From Phycisphaerae bacterium (lineage in GTDB: Bacteria > Planctomycetota > Phycisphaerae > Sedimentisphaerales > Anaerobacaceae): DNA of 6,132 bases. Location of the stretch: positions 1-6,132 of the forward strand of contig DAOUVA010000287.1 of NCBI GenBank assembly GCA_030667885.1. The letters run 5' to 3'. The position numbers and the translations under genes were made by a program. Under the pieces are notes generated by a model. The model was not told the origin of the DNA. It made no database searches and saw only the letters and a program-made list of their open reading frames with translations. This document shows, one piece after another, positions 1 to 6,011 of this stretch. The stretch's first letter is position 1, and the number at the start of each line of letters is the position of its first letter.

Positions 1-515
1 TTAGGATTGAGAGGATTCCGGTGGGAATAGAGATGGTGATTGAAACTGCGTTATGCTCAAATTTGATGGTTGTAAATATAGGATCGTTAGAGGAAGGAAG
101 AATTAGAACCCTGGAAATTGGGCAGTTACAACCGTCAGAGGTGCTGGATGTAGGTGAGGTCTTTGTCAGGCGGGAGACGATACCGGGGCTTGAAGATGGT
201 AACATAGATTGGGATGCCGCTTTGTCCGGGCTTCTAACAAATGAAAATGGCCGGGTGATGGTAGGCTTCGACCTGGTGATTCACTATGGAAGCAGGACGT
301 TTCACGATGTGACGGATATTAACGGTCGGTATGAGTTTACCGGCCTGCCAAGAGATAGAAAAGTTAAATTGAGAGTTTCTGGCATAGCTAAAGGGTCCGA
401 TGGAACAGGCAGAAAACTTTATGGAACAGGCAGAAAACTTTATCGCCAATCATTTGAAGTTATTTGCAACGGCAATCCTTTTGACATACAGCTATCCGGC
501 AAGTATTTAAGATAG
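1..515 (+). CDS. C-terminal part of a carboxypeptidase-regulatory-like (beta-sandwich) domain protein, 5' end outside window
   Basis: The frame is open from base 3 to the TAG at 513-515, giving 170 residues. A GTG at 21 could serve as a start, but the frame continues to the window edge and no ribosome binding site precedes it, so I read this as the tail of a longer protein. Residues about 73-125 (LSGLLTNENGR, then VIHYGSRTFHDVTDINGRYEF and a GLP turn) have the pattern of a carboxypeptidase-regulatory-like domain: a Gly-x-Val/Leu strand, an N/D-G-R turn, then D-x-NGRYxFxGLP. Just before it, a segment ending LQPSEVLDVGEVFV resembles the end of a preceding repeat of the same kind, so the full protein may carry several. 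In planctomycetes such domains are often found behind M56/BlaR1-type peptidases or in surface proteins; which parent this had cannot be seen. An exact GTGRKLY duplication lies near residues 134-147. It converges on the TPR gene with a 45-bp gap. Confidence 0.7.
   Translation, partial: RIERIPVGIEMVIETALCSNLMVVNIGSLEEGRIRTLEIGQLQPSEVLDVGEVFVRRETIPGLEDGNIDWDAALSGLLTNENGRVMVGFDLVIHYGSRTFHDVTDINGRYEFTGLPRDRKVKLRVSGIAKGSDGTGRKLYGTGRKLYRQSFEVICNGNPFDIQLSGKYLR
400..443 (+). repeat. In-frame 21-bp tandem duplication
   Basis: Two perfect copies of a 21-bp unit (400-420 and 421-441) plus two bases of a third. In the reading frame this encodes GTGRKLY twice in a row (codons 402-422 and 423-443). The copies are identical at every base, so the duplication is either recent or kept uniform by slippage. 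It lies between predicted strands of the carboxypeptidase-regulatory-like domain and leaves the frame intact. Confidence 0.9.
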
Positions 516-543
516 CCCAAGCCGTATTCTATGAAAACCGCTT

Positions 544-559
544 AAAAGAAGTGTCTTTT
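544..559. terminator. Possible weak bidirectional terminator between convergent genes
   Basis: AAAAGA-AGTG-TCTTTT forms a 6-bp stem with a 4-nt loop in the 45-bp gap between two convergent stop codons. The stem has only one G-C pair and its U-rich arm is itself the stem. It fits the place of a shared terminator but is thermodynamically weak. No better candidate exists in the gap. Confidence 0.3.
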
Positions 560-560
560 G

Positions 561-2336
561 TTACCGTCCCGCTATCGCATCATCAACAGCTTTTTTAACT
601 GCGACAACAGCGGCCGACTGAGGCATTTTTGCATAAGCCGCATCGATGGCCTGCTGTGCCGGGCCGAGCCTGCCAATCCGGTAATAGACATAGCCTAAGA
701 GAAATTCCAATTTGCCAGAGCCGCTCCGAACCAGCCATTCTCTAATATCAGCAATCCTGCTCTCGAGAATATGTCGCCCGCCCAACATAGCTGCAAGGTC
801 AATCTTAGTCTTTACATATTCCGGATTAGCCTCGATGGCTCTGGAAAGAAACAACGCACTGCTGATATATTCACCCGCGCCCAATAACGCATGACCTCTG
901 CCCGCAAAGCAAAGCGGCTCACCAGGCTTATAAATAGACGCCAAAGCAAAAGAATCCGCCGCCGCGTAGTATCTGCCGCCTTTCAGATGGTCTTGCGCTT
1001 CTTGAAAATGATTATTGAACCGGCTCATTGAAAAAGTGTCCGGATTTGTCTGTGGACTCCTGATGCTTTTTGCTTTTGCGGACAAGTCGGCTTGTGAAAG
1101 ACCTTTCAGATTATCCAGGCTGCCTATGGCGGACTCGGCCCGATTATAAGAACTTTCTACCCGGCTAAGTCCCCCGGAACTAAGACCAATATTCGTTCTT
1201 GTTTCCTTGCTTGTGCGCCCGGCCTCATGGTCCTCTTTCTTATCGACGGAATTTATTAAATCTTCGAGTTGCCGTTTTACCTGTTCGATAATGTCCGAGG
1301 TAACTCTCTCACGCTCGCCCTGCAAATCTATGTCACTCTCGGCGGACATAGCCTCGTCTGTTTGTAACGGCTGGCTTATATCCTGCTGAAAAGCGGAACT
1401 ATCCGGAAACGTCATTGCATTCGCCTGTGCGTATGCCTCTGCAAGCGTCGTCTTGGCGTCAAGCTTGTCCCTGCCGAAGTTCGGCACTGCCGTCTGTGTT
1501 CTTTCTGTCGCCCGGCTTTGGTCAAATCGCTCGAAAGAACTATACTTTTCTATCGCACTTTGTTTATTTTCCAGACCCGTCGCTACAAGCCCCGTCTCAA
1601 AGGATATACCTGTCTCCTGTCTCCCGTCTCCAGTCTCCTGTTTTCGCTCTTGATACCTCTCAACTATCAACTGTTGGTCTTTGGCCGATACGTTTGACTT
1701 CGCTTGTTGCGTTAGCAGCTGAAGTTCCCGTATGCTGTTTACTACTCGAGGTTCAACCGGCACACTGTCCTGTGTTTGTGTCCCCTGCACCCTTACTTCA
1801 GAGGCTGAAGTATTTCCGTCTGGCAAGTCTTGTCTCTGCGAATCGGATACATACGTTCCCGTTGTAAAGCCGCTCTGCATCTTGCGGTTATTAAGCCTCG
1901 CTCCCGCCTGCCCGAACACACCGGAATAGCCCGGCCTTGTAGTAGCCACTGTCCGGCTTTGTAAATAATATGGCTGAACGCGGTATCTGTTGGCCGAATT
2001 GCCAACGTCTTCCGCTCCCGCCGAATCACGCAAAAATGAGCTAAGCGACGACGACCCAAGGTCCCCCCGAAAGCTCGTGGTCGAACCATACGGCACAGTG
2101 TCGCGAAAATGCATCCCCCGTCGGACATTGCCTGTGATCAAAAGATTGCCGTCCACCTCAGGCGCCCTGGGGTTGCTGAACTGGCCGCTTTGATAACTGC
2201 TTGGTGGAACCGTGCTGTTACCGGCCGGATTATATATCGAGGGATTTTCTATCGCCCGGCTTACAGACGAACCGAGCACAACAAACACTACTGCTGCGAT
2301 AAGCGTCCGAGACCTGATTAATAGCCGGCTCTTCAT
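561..2336 (-). CDS. Exported TPR-repeat protein of unknown function, long low-complexity N-terminal region
   Basis: The protein has 591 residues from the ATG at 2336. A TTG at 2363 would add nine residues, but the ATG gives a proper signal peptide (MKSRLLIRSR, hydrophobic LIAAVVFVVLG, SSVSRA with probable cleavage near residue 28) and has GAAAGG about 12 nt upstream. Residues about 30-430 are rich in Ser, Gln, Thr, Asn, Gly and Arg with no recognisable fold, apart from a likely helix around 345-370 (SDIIEQVKRQLEDLINSVDK). Residues about 440-590 hold three or four TPR-like helix pairs: a first near 442-471 (AQDHLKGGRYYAAADSFALA), a second near 472-506 (GRGHALLGAGEYISSALFLS) and a last near 541-574 (LEFLLGYVYYRIGRLGPAQQ). 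It probably acts outside the cytoplasm as a scaffold; partners are unknown. It is the third gene of a minus-strand run, 47 bp after nadK. A TATAAT at 2363-2368 in that gap could give it a private promoter, but has no convincing -35. A 7-bp repeat tract is translated in frame near residues 232-243. Confidence 0.8.
   Translation of the reverse strand: MKSRLLIRSRTLIAAVVFVVLGSSVSRAIENPSIYNPAGNSTVPPSSYQSGQFSNPRAPEVDGNLLITGNVRRGMHFRDTVPYGSTTSFRGDLGSSSLSSFLRDSAGAEDVGNSANRYRVQPYYLQSRTVATTRPGYSGVFGQAGARLNNRKMQSGFTTGTYVSDSQRQDLPDGNTSASEVRVQGTQTQDSVPVEPRVVNSIRELQLLTQQAKSNVSAKDQQLIVERYQERKQETGDGRQETGISFETGLVATGLENKQSAIEKYSSFERFDQSRATERTQTAVPNFGRDKLDAKTTLAEAYAQANAMTFPDSSAFQQDISQPLQTDEAMSAESDIDLQGERERVTSDIIEQVKRQLEDLINSVDKKEDHEAGRTSKETRTNIGLSSGGLSRVESSYNRAESAIGSLDNLKGLSQADLSAKAKSIRSPQTNPDTFSMSRFNNHFQEAQDHLKGGRYYAAADSFALASIYKPGEPLCFAGRGHALLGAGEYISSALFLSRAIEANPEYVKTKIDLAAMLGGRHILESRIADIREWLVRSGSGKLEFLLGYVYYRIGRLGPAQQAIDAAYAKMPQSAAVVAVKKAVDDAIAGR
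1609..1643 (-). repeat. 7-bp tandem repeat tract inside the TPR gene
   Basis: Five consecutive 7-bp units. On the coding strand the unit is AGACAGG, with variants AGACGGG, AGACTGG and AAACAGG. Seven is not a multiple of three, so three units make a 21-base (seven-residue) period and the protein reads KQETGDGRQETG. One more CCCGTCT unit lies apart at 1591-1597, and a short ATAGTTGA/CAGTTGA-type duplication follows at about 1661-1675. This looks like a minisatellite-type sequence within a variable, probably disordered part of the protein. Confidence 0.75.
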
Positions 2337-2383
2337 ACTATTTAAATGCCTTTCTATACGCAATTATATTCACAATCGCCCAA

Positions 2384-3286
2384 TCATCCTTTTTCGGCGG
2401 TTGGATTCTTTTTGTATTTCGGCTTCTCGGCCCAGCTAAGTTTAGTAGCTAATGTGTCCCATTGGCTCCGAAGTGGATTATTGACAATCAGAAAATCGCA
2501 GCTTTGCCTCTCAACCCTGACAACGTCATCAATTGAAAGCTTCAAAGAAATCTGCCCGTCGATGGAAATAGTCGTCCCTTCGTTGACACGTATCCCCACG
2601 ACCTCGATCTTGCTCTCGGCATTGATTACGATTGGCCGAAAGCTCAGAGAATGAGGACATATCGGCGTAATAACCATCGCTTCCATATTAGATGAAACTA
2701 TAGGTCCCCCAGCCGAGAGGTTATAGGCCGTTGAGCCTGTCGGTGTGGAAATTATCAGACCGTCACTGACGCAGCTCGCCAAGGGCTGACCATCAACTAA
2801 CATCTTGAGCTCGACCATTCTAAAGGGTGGGCCCGCCGTAATAACAACATCATTAATAGCTGATGAGAAGAATTTCTCGGTTTGGCTGCCTCCGTCATTA
2901 CTGAAAACCCTGCAGCTAAGCATCATCTGCCTGTCTATCGGGGTGTCGCCTTTCGCTAAACGGGGAAAAAAGTCCTTGAGTTCGCTAACGCTGAATTCTG
3001 CCAGGTAACCGAGTTTGCCCACGTTAACGCCTATCACCGGAACACCTGCCTCGCTTACGCCCCTTGCCGTTGAAATGATACTCCCGTCGCCCCCGAAAAC
3101 TACCGCGTAATCACAGTCTTTGAAAATCTCCGCATTGCAGTCGGCAACGCTGCAATTTGCCACTATCTCGGCCTTGTCCTTCGCGAAGCCGGCGAATTCC
3201 TCTATCGCCTCACTGACTCCTTCTTTTCGCGGGTCGCCGAATATTACTAATTTGGGCAGAGATTTCATGTCCGGTAATCTCGTCAT
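2384..3286 (-). CDS. nadK: NAD kinase (ATP-NAD kinase)
   Basis: This cytoplasmic enzyme phosphorylates NAD+ to NADP+ with ATP or polyphosphate. The 300 residues are normal for bacterial NadK. Visible motifs in order: GGDGS at 65-69 with the catalytic Asp67; NVGKLGYLAEF at 88-98, which lines the nucleotide site; the INDVVI element with Asn145-Asp146; SDGLIISTPTGSTAY at 174-188 followed by AGGP at 192-195, the family signature for NAD binding; DGQ at 243-245 in the C-terminal domain. The C-terminus (WDTLATKLSW) also fits the family. Two starts are possible: the ATG at 3286 and an ATG six codons later at 3268 (MKSLPKLVIFGDP). Neither has a strong Shine-Dalgarno sequence; the longer form is reported. 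It lies 40 bp downstream of dxs in the same direction, probably co-transcribed. Its product, reduced to NADPH, is the cofactor of DXR, the step after DXS. Confidence 0.96.
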   Translation of the reverse strand: MTRLPDMKSLPKLVIFGDPRKEGVSEAIEEFAGFAKDKAEIVANCSVADCNAEIFKDCDYAVVFGGDGSIISTARGVSEAGVPVIGVNVGKLGYLAEFSVSELKDFFPRLAKGDTPIDRQMMLSCRVFSNDGGSQTEKFFSSAINDVVITAGPPFRMVELKMLVDGQPLASCVSDGLIISTPTGSTAYNLSAGGPIVSSNMEAMVITPICPHSLSFRPIVINAESKIEVVGIRVNEGTTISIDGQISLKLSIDDVVRVERQSCDFLIVNNPLRSQWDTLATKLSWAEKPKYKKNPTAEKG

Positions 3287-3296
3287 CCATACTTCG

Positions 3297-3313
3297 AAAA
3301 TCCGAATATCGGA
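3297..3313 (-). terminator. Small hairpin plus T4 in the dxs-nadK gap
   Basis: On the minus strand TCCGA-TAT-TCGGA (3313 to 3301) forms a 5-bp stem with a 3-nt loop, followed directly by TTTT (3300-3297). The order matches an intrinsic terminator, but stem and T-run are short. It could cause partial termination or pausing after dxs, or be chance. Confidence 0.25.
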
Positions 3314-3326
3314 CTAAACTCGACAT

Positions 3327-5315
3327 TCAAATATTCACAATCTTGGATTTTGACTTTTGTGTCTTGGCCGATTTTGCCTGCTTTATACTTTGTATTTCGA
3401 TCTTCGGCTTTCGCACACTAAGCATTTCTTTAACGGTCTCTACTATTTTATCGGCATTTATCCCCGCCTCCATAAGTTGGTGAGCCCTGGAATCGTGTCC
3501 TATAAATCTCCCCGGCGTTCCAAGCACCCGTATGTTCTTTATCGAACGCTTGTTAGCCGCCGCCAATTCGAGCACAGCCGAACCGAATCCGCAGGCCGCC
3601 GCATGGTCCTCCACCGTAATTACAACCTTACCCTTATCCGGCCCAGAGATAATCTTTTCATCAACAGGCCCTGCGAATCGTCCGTTAATCACATCAACCG
3701 CGATACCATCTTCAGCTAACATCTCAGACGCCTTTAGGGCCTCTGTCAAAATACTGCCGTAACTTACAATCGTGGCTGCGGATTTCTTTGATCTTTTAAC
3801 TAACACGCTTTTGCCCAGAACGAATGGCTTTGAACACGCCGCACGGACATACTTTTGCTCCGGCACAAAATCTTTCGGATACCTTATAACGACCGGTTTG
3901 TCCTGGCCCAGAGCAAATTCCAAAGCCCCCTTCATCTCGATATCATTCGCTGGCGCCGTCAGAACCATATTCGGTATCAGCCTTAAAAATCCGATATCCA
4001 TAAGCCCGTGATGCGTCGGCCCATCCGAGCCGACAAGCCCCGCCCTGTCGATACAAAATACTACAGGCAGGTCTTGCAGAGCCACCTCTTGGAATATCTG
4101 GTCGAAGCCGCGCTGCAGAAAAGTCGAGTAGATACATACCACCGGCCGTAAACCGCTCCTCGCCAGACCCGCCGCAATATCTATCGCTGCGCTTTCGGCG
4201 ATACCAACATCATAAAACCTGTCCGAGAACTTCTTGCTGAATTCGACCAGCCCCGTCCCGTCGCACATCGCCGAGGTGATAGCTACAATCCTGGAGTCCT
4301 TTTCAGCTAATGCTGTCAGATGTTCGCCGAGCACACCGGTAAAACTACGCTTGCTCGTGTCCTTCTCCGATTTAACGGCATCTCCGTTCATCTTGAAAGG
4401 CCCGGTCGAATGAAATTTACTCGGCCCAAGGTCCGCCGGCTCGAAGCCTTTGCCCTTCTTCGTATAGGCGTGCAGAATTACCGGATGATTCACATCCGCC
4501 AGGGCCTCGAACAACTGTATAAGCGACTCGATATCATGACCGTCAACGGGCCCGAAGTACGGAATATTAAGGCTCTCGAACATCTGGCTGGCCGGCAGTG
4601 CCATCCTGATACCTTTCTTGATCCTCTCAATCGCCTCCTCGACACTCTTGCCTAATGGCATGTGCTCCAGAATATTTTTGGTCGTCTTGCGCAAATCATC
4701 GTAGGTATGACTAAGCCGCACCTTTGAAAAATACTTTGCCATCGCCCCGACCGTGACATCTATCGCCATCGAGTTGTCGTTGAGCACGATGAGCAGTTGC
4801 CGCTTGACTAAGCCGAGATTATTGAGCGCCTCGAAGGATGCACCGTTGACGATACTCGCGTCGCCGACAACCGCCACCACCCTGTCGTCATTGTCCTGCT
4901 GTTTCTGCCCCAGCGCCATTCCGATTGCTGTCGCTATCGATGTCCCCGCGTGCCCGACCGCGAACTGGTCATATTCGCTCTCGGCAGGATTGGGAAAGCC
5001 GCTTATCCCCTCGGCCCGCCGAAGGTCCTTGAACTTCTCTTTCCTGCCCGTTATGATTTTATGAGCATAGCATTGATGCCCGACGTCCCACAGCAGCTTG
5101 TCATGTTTGAAATCGAACACGTAATGCATCGCTAATGTCAGTTCCACCATGCCAAGGTTGCTCGCAAGATGACCGCCCGTCTTACTCACCGAACCGAGAA
5201 TAAAATGCCGTATCTCCTCGGCCAGCTTCTTAAGCTCGGATACCGACAGATTCTTTACGTCTGCCGGGCTGTCGACCCCGTTTAGAAACTCCTGCTTTTT
5301 GTCCCATTGATGCAT
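3327..5315 (-). CDS. dxs: 1-deoxy-D-xylulose-5-phosphate synthase
   Basis: This ThDP enzyme condenses pyruvate with glyceraldehyde 3-phosphate to DXP and CO2, the entry step of the MEP isoprenoid pathway; DXP also feeds thiamine and pyridoxal synthesis. The 662 residues are slightly longer than the usual 620-640. Visible elements: GGHLASNLG with His49; the LLWDVGHQCYAHKIITGR segment at 74-91; a ThDP/Mg motif reading GDAS at 151-154 with NDN at 179-181; VDGHD at 258-262; YTKKGKG at 284-290; GIAESAA at 371-377 with the catalytic Glu374; YSTFLQR at 396-402; DRAGLVGSDGPTHHG at 423-437 with Asp431 and His435; a transketolase C-terminal domain from about 500 to 630. Two motifs depart from E. coli: GDG is GDA and EQHA is ESAA. 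A Lys/Ser-rich tail follows from about 634. The ATG at 5315 has AAGGGTGG about 11 nt upstream. It is first in a run with nadK and the TPR gene and diverges from flagellin. Confidence 0.97.
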   Translation of the reverse strand: MHQWDKKQEFLNGVDSPADVKNLSVSELKKLAEEIRHFILGSVSKTGGHLASNLGMVELTLAMHYVFDFKHDKLLWDVGHQCYAHKIITGRKEKFKDLRRAEGISGFPNPAESEYDQFAVGHAGTSIATAIGMALGQKQQDNDDRVVAVVGDASIVNGASFEALNNLGLVKRQLLIVLNDNSMAIDVTVGAMAKYFSKVRLSHTYDDLRKTTKNILEHMPLGKSVEEAIERIKKGIRMALPASQMFESLNIPYFGPVDGHDIESLIQLFEALADVNHPVILHAYTKKGKGFEPADLGPSKFHSTGPFKMNGDAVKSEKDTSKRSFTGVLGEHLTALAEKDSRIVAITSAMCDGTGLVEFSKKFSDRFYDVGIAESAAIDIAAGLARSGLRPVVCIYSTFLQRGFDQIFQEVALQDLPVVFCIDRAGLVGSDGPTHHGLMDIGFLRLIPNMVLTAPANDIEMKGALEFALGQDKPVVIRYPKDFVPEQKYVRAACSKPFVLGKSVLVKRSKKSAATIVSYGSILTEALKASEMLAEDGIAVDVINGRFAGPVDEKIISGPDKGKVVITVEDHAAACGFGSAVLELAAANKRSIKNIRVLGTPGRFIGHDSRAHQLMEAGINADKIVETVKEMLSVRKPKIEIQSIKQAKSAKTQKSKSKIVNI

Positions 5316-5380
5316 AATATCGTTCCACCCTTTTCAATCAGGTTTCCAGCGGCGTAATAATTCACCCGTTACGTATCCTC

Positions 5381-5386
5381 ATTATA
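5381..5386 (-). promoter_or_regulatory. Predicted -10 box of the dxs-nadK-TPR transcription unit
   Basis: On the minus strand a perfect TATAAT lies about 65 bp upstream of the dxs start. There is no good TTGACA-like -35 at 16-18 bp spacing, so it may need an activator or be weak. A start point near 5374 would give a leader of about 60 nt. The hexamer overlaps the stop codon of a short minus-strand frame (5382-5501). Confidence 0.45.
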
Positions 5387-5501
5387 GCTCAATGCTTGAT
5401 TTTCGATACTCTTCAAGGATAATTGCAATCACCTGTGCTGCTAACGGCGATGAAAACTCAGTATTTTTCAAGAATATTTTAAGCTCCGTTAGTCTAACAT
5501 C
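5382..5501 (-). pseudogene. Short coding-like frame, possible remnant or small ORF upstream of dxs
   Basis: The minus-strand frame is open for 39 codons after a stop at 5502-5504 and ends in TAA at 5382-5384. It reads as a plausible protein tail ending in an amphipathic helix (SPLAAQVIAIILEEYRKSS). It has no ATG. A TTG at 5471 has GGAG about 12 nt upstream and would give 29 residues. No family is recognised. Forty open codons are not improbable by chance, so this is weak evidence; it may be the end of a decayed gene whose earlier parts are the two frames to the right. Confidence 0.2.
5441..5492. repeat. Inverted repeat CTAACGG / CCGTTAG
   Basis: Perfect 7-bp arms at 5441-5447 and 5486-5492 are separated by 38 bp. 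They lie upstream of the predicted dxs -10 box and inside a coding-like frame. They could be a pair of operator half-sites or chance; no known regulator motif is recognised. Confidence 0.3.
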
Positions 5502-5551
5502 TTAATCCGAAAATTACCATTTTAAAAAACACTTTTACTTACCGGATACGT

Positions 5552-5695
5552 TCACCATGTCAAATAGTGCGGTTTTATCTCATGGGGCTTCATTCTGCGT
5601 TGATAGACAAAACCGGCTCGAAAAATAATTTCGGCCTCGTAATTCGATAGAGACGTTGCAACTGGAAATACTGCTGCGGACAACATAAATATCAT
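5552..5695 (-). pseudogene. 47-codon coding-like frame overlapping the upstream frame by ATGA
   Basis: A minus-strand frame from the ATG at 5695 to the TGA at 5552-5554 encodes 47 residues: a hydrophobic start (MIFMLSAAVFPVATSLS) followed by a charged segment (YQRRMKPHEIKPHYLTW). Its ATG overlaps the TGA of the 84-codon frame to the right as ATGA, an arrangement typical of translationally coupled genes, though such overlaps also arise by chance or by a frameshift in one ancestral gene. There is no Shine-Dalgarno sequence and no recognised family. Reported as a possible gene remnant. Confidence 0.15.
5615..5636. repeat. Imperfect hairpin
   Basis: GGC-T-CGAAA, a loop of AATAA, then TTTCG-GCC: eight pairs with one bulged T at 5618. 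There is no T-run after it on either strand, so it is not a standard terminator. It lies inside the 47-codon minus-strand frame; role unknown. Confidence 0.3.
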
Positions 5696-5946
5696 AAAAA
5701 ATACAAAGCTAACCACTGCAATACCGCCTGAATGTATGTAATTTTATCAAAAATATTTATTATCTCCTGTCCTGGTTTAAGCGGGATAACGGCGATATCA
5801 CTGCCGATTTCGATGGGAATATCGGCCGGATAATTGAACAAATGTCCTGCCAAAATATATTTTTTATAATTATTCAGTTCGGGTTGATTTTGGACGATAA
5901 CATTGCCCACGGGCCCAAAGGTACAGCTTTTCTGGGGGGCACGCAA
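5692..5946 (-). pseudogene. 84-codon coding-like frame, unrecognised; possible degraded gene
   Basis: The minus-strand frame runs from a TTG at 5946 (a stop lies three codons further upstream) to the TGA at 5692-5694. The translation looks protein-like: a polar first half (NVIVQNQPELNNYKKYILAG), a strand-turn part (YPADIPIEIGSDIAVIPLKP) and a hydrophobic end (YIQAVLQWLALYFL). There is no ATG in the frame, the only early alternative is a GTG at codon 13, and neither start has a Shine-Dalgarno sequence. I recognise no family. It is either a remnant of a gene once read towards dxs, or chance. Its right end lies under the flagellin upstream region, which argues against a functional gene. Confidence 0.2.
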
Positions 5947-5978
5947 AAATTGTTATCAGGAGTTTTTTTGAGGGTGCT

Positions 5979-5993
5979 AACAATAATATTGTT
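5979..5993 (+). promoter_or_regulatory. 15-bp palindrome upstream of flagellin
   Basis: AACAATA-A-TATTGTT is a perfect 7-1-7 palindrome, 26 bp before the flagellin start codon. Its right arm includes a loose -10-like TATTGT, so it could be a repressor or activator site or a short AU-rich leader hairpin. The protein that would bind it is unknown. Confidence 0.35.
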
Positions 5994-6005
5994 TTAGTAC
6001 TTTTT

Positions 6006-6011
6006 AAGGAG
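6006..6011 (+). promoter_or_regulatory. Ribosome binding site of the flagellin gene
   Basis: AAGGAG lies 8 nt before the ATG at 6020, an ideal Shine-Dalgarno sequence and spacing. It fixes the start codon of a gene of which only the first codons are visible. Confidence 0.85.

Noticed and set aside
1415..1867. A 150-codon plus-strand frame opposite the TPR gene
   Set aside because: It lies wholly antisense to a gene with a signal peptide and TPR domain, and its translation is Ser/Pro/Leu-rich without any family pattern. It is a shadow of the low-complexity coding region.
1793..2128. A 111-codon minus-strand frame overlapping the TPR gene in another phase
   Set aside because: It lies inside the TPR gene on the same strand, and its arginine-rich translation with no domain pattern is typical of an out-of-frame reading.
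2363..2368. TATAAT in the nadK-TPR gap as a definite internal promoter
   Set aside because: No acceptable -35 is present at 16-18 bp, the TG of an extended -10 is one base out of place, and the leader would be only about 20 nt. It is mentioned in the TPR entry but not called separately.
4320..4655. A 111-codon plus-strand frame opposite dxs
   Set aside because: It is antisense to conserved DXS sequence and is explained by dxs codon usage; there is no ribosome binding site or recognisable domain.
5933..5955. GGCAC followed by TTG upstream of flagellin, suggesting a sigma-54 promoter
   Set aside because: The spacing between GGCAC and TTG is 7 nt rather than 5, and no GC sits at the -12 position. 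Another GG...GC pair near 5892 has 11 rather than 10 intervening bases. Sigma-54 promoters do not tolerate such spacing changes well.
5960..5990. GAGTTTTT and AACAATAA as a sigma-28 flagellar promoter
   Set aside because: The match to TAAAGTTT-N11-GCCGATAA is poor in both boxes; the GCCG part is absent. An AT-rich region gives such partial matches by chance.
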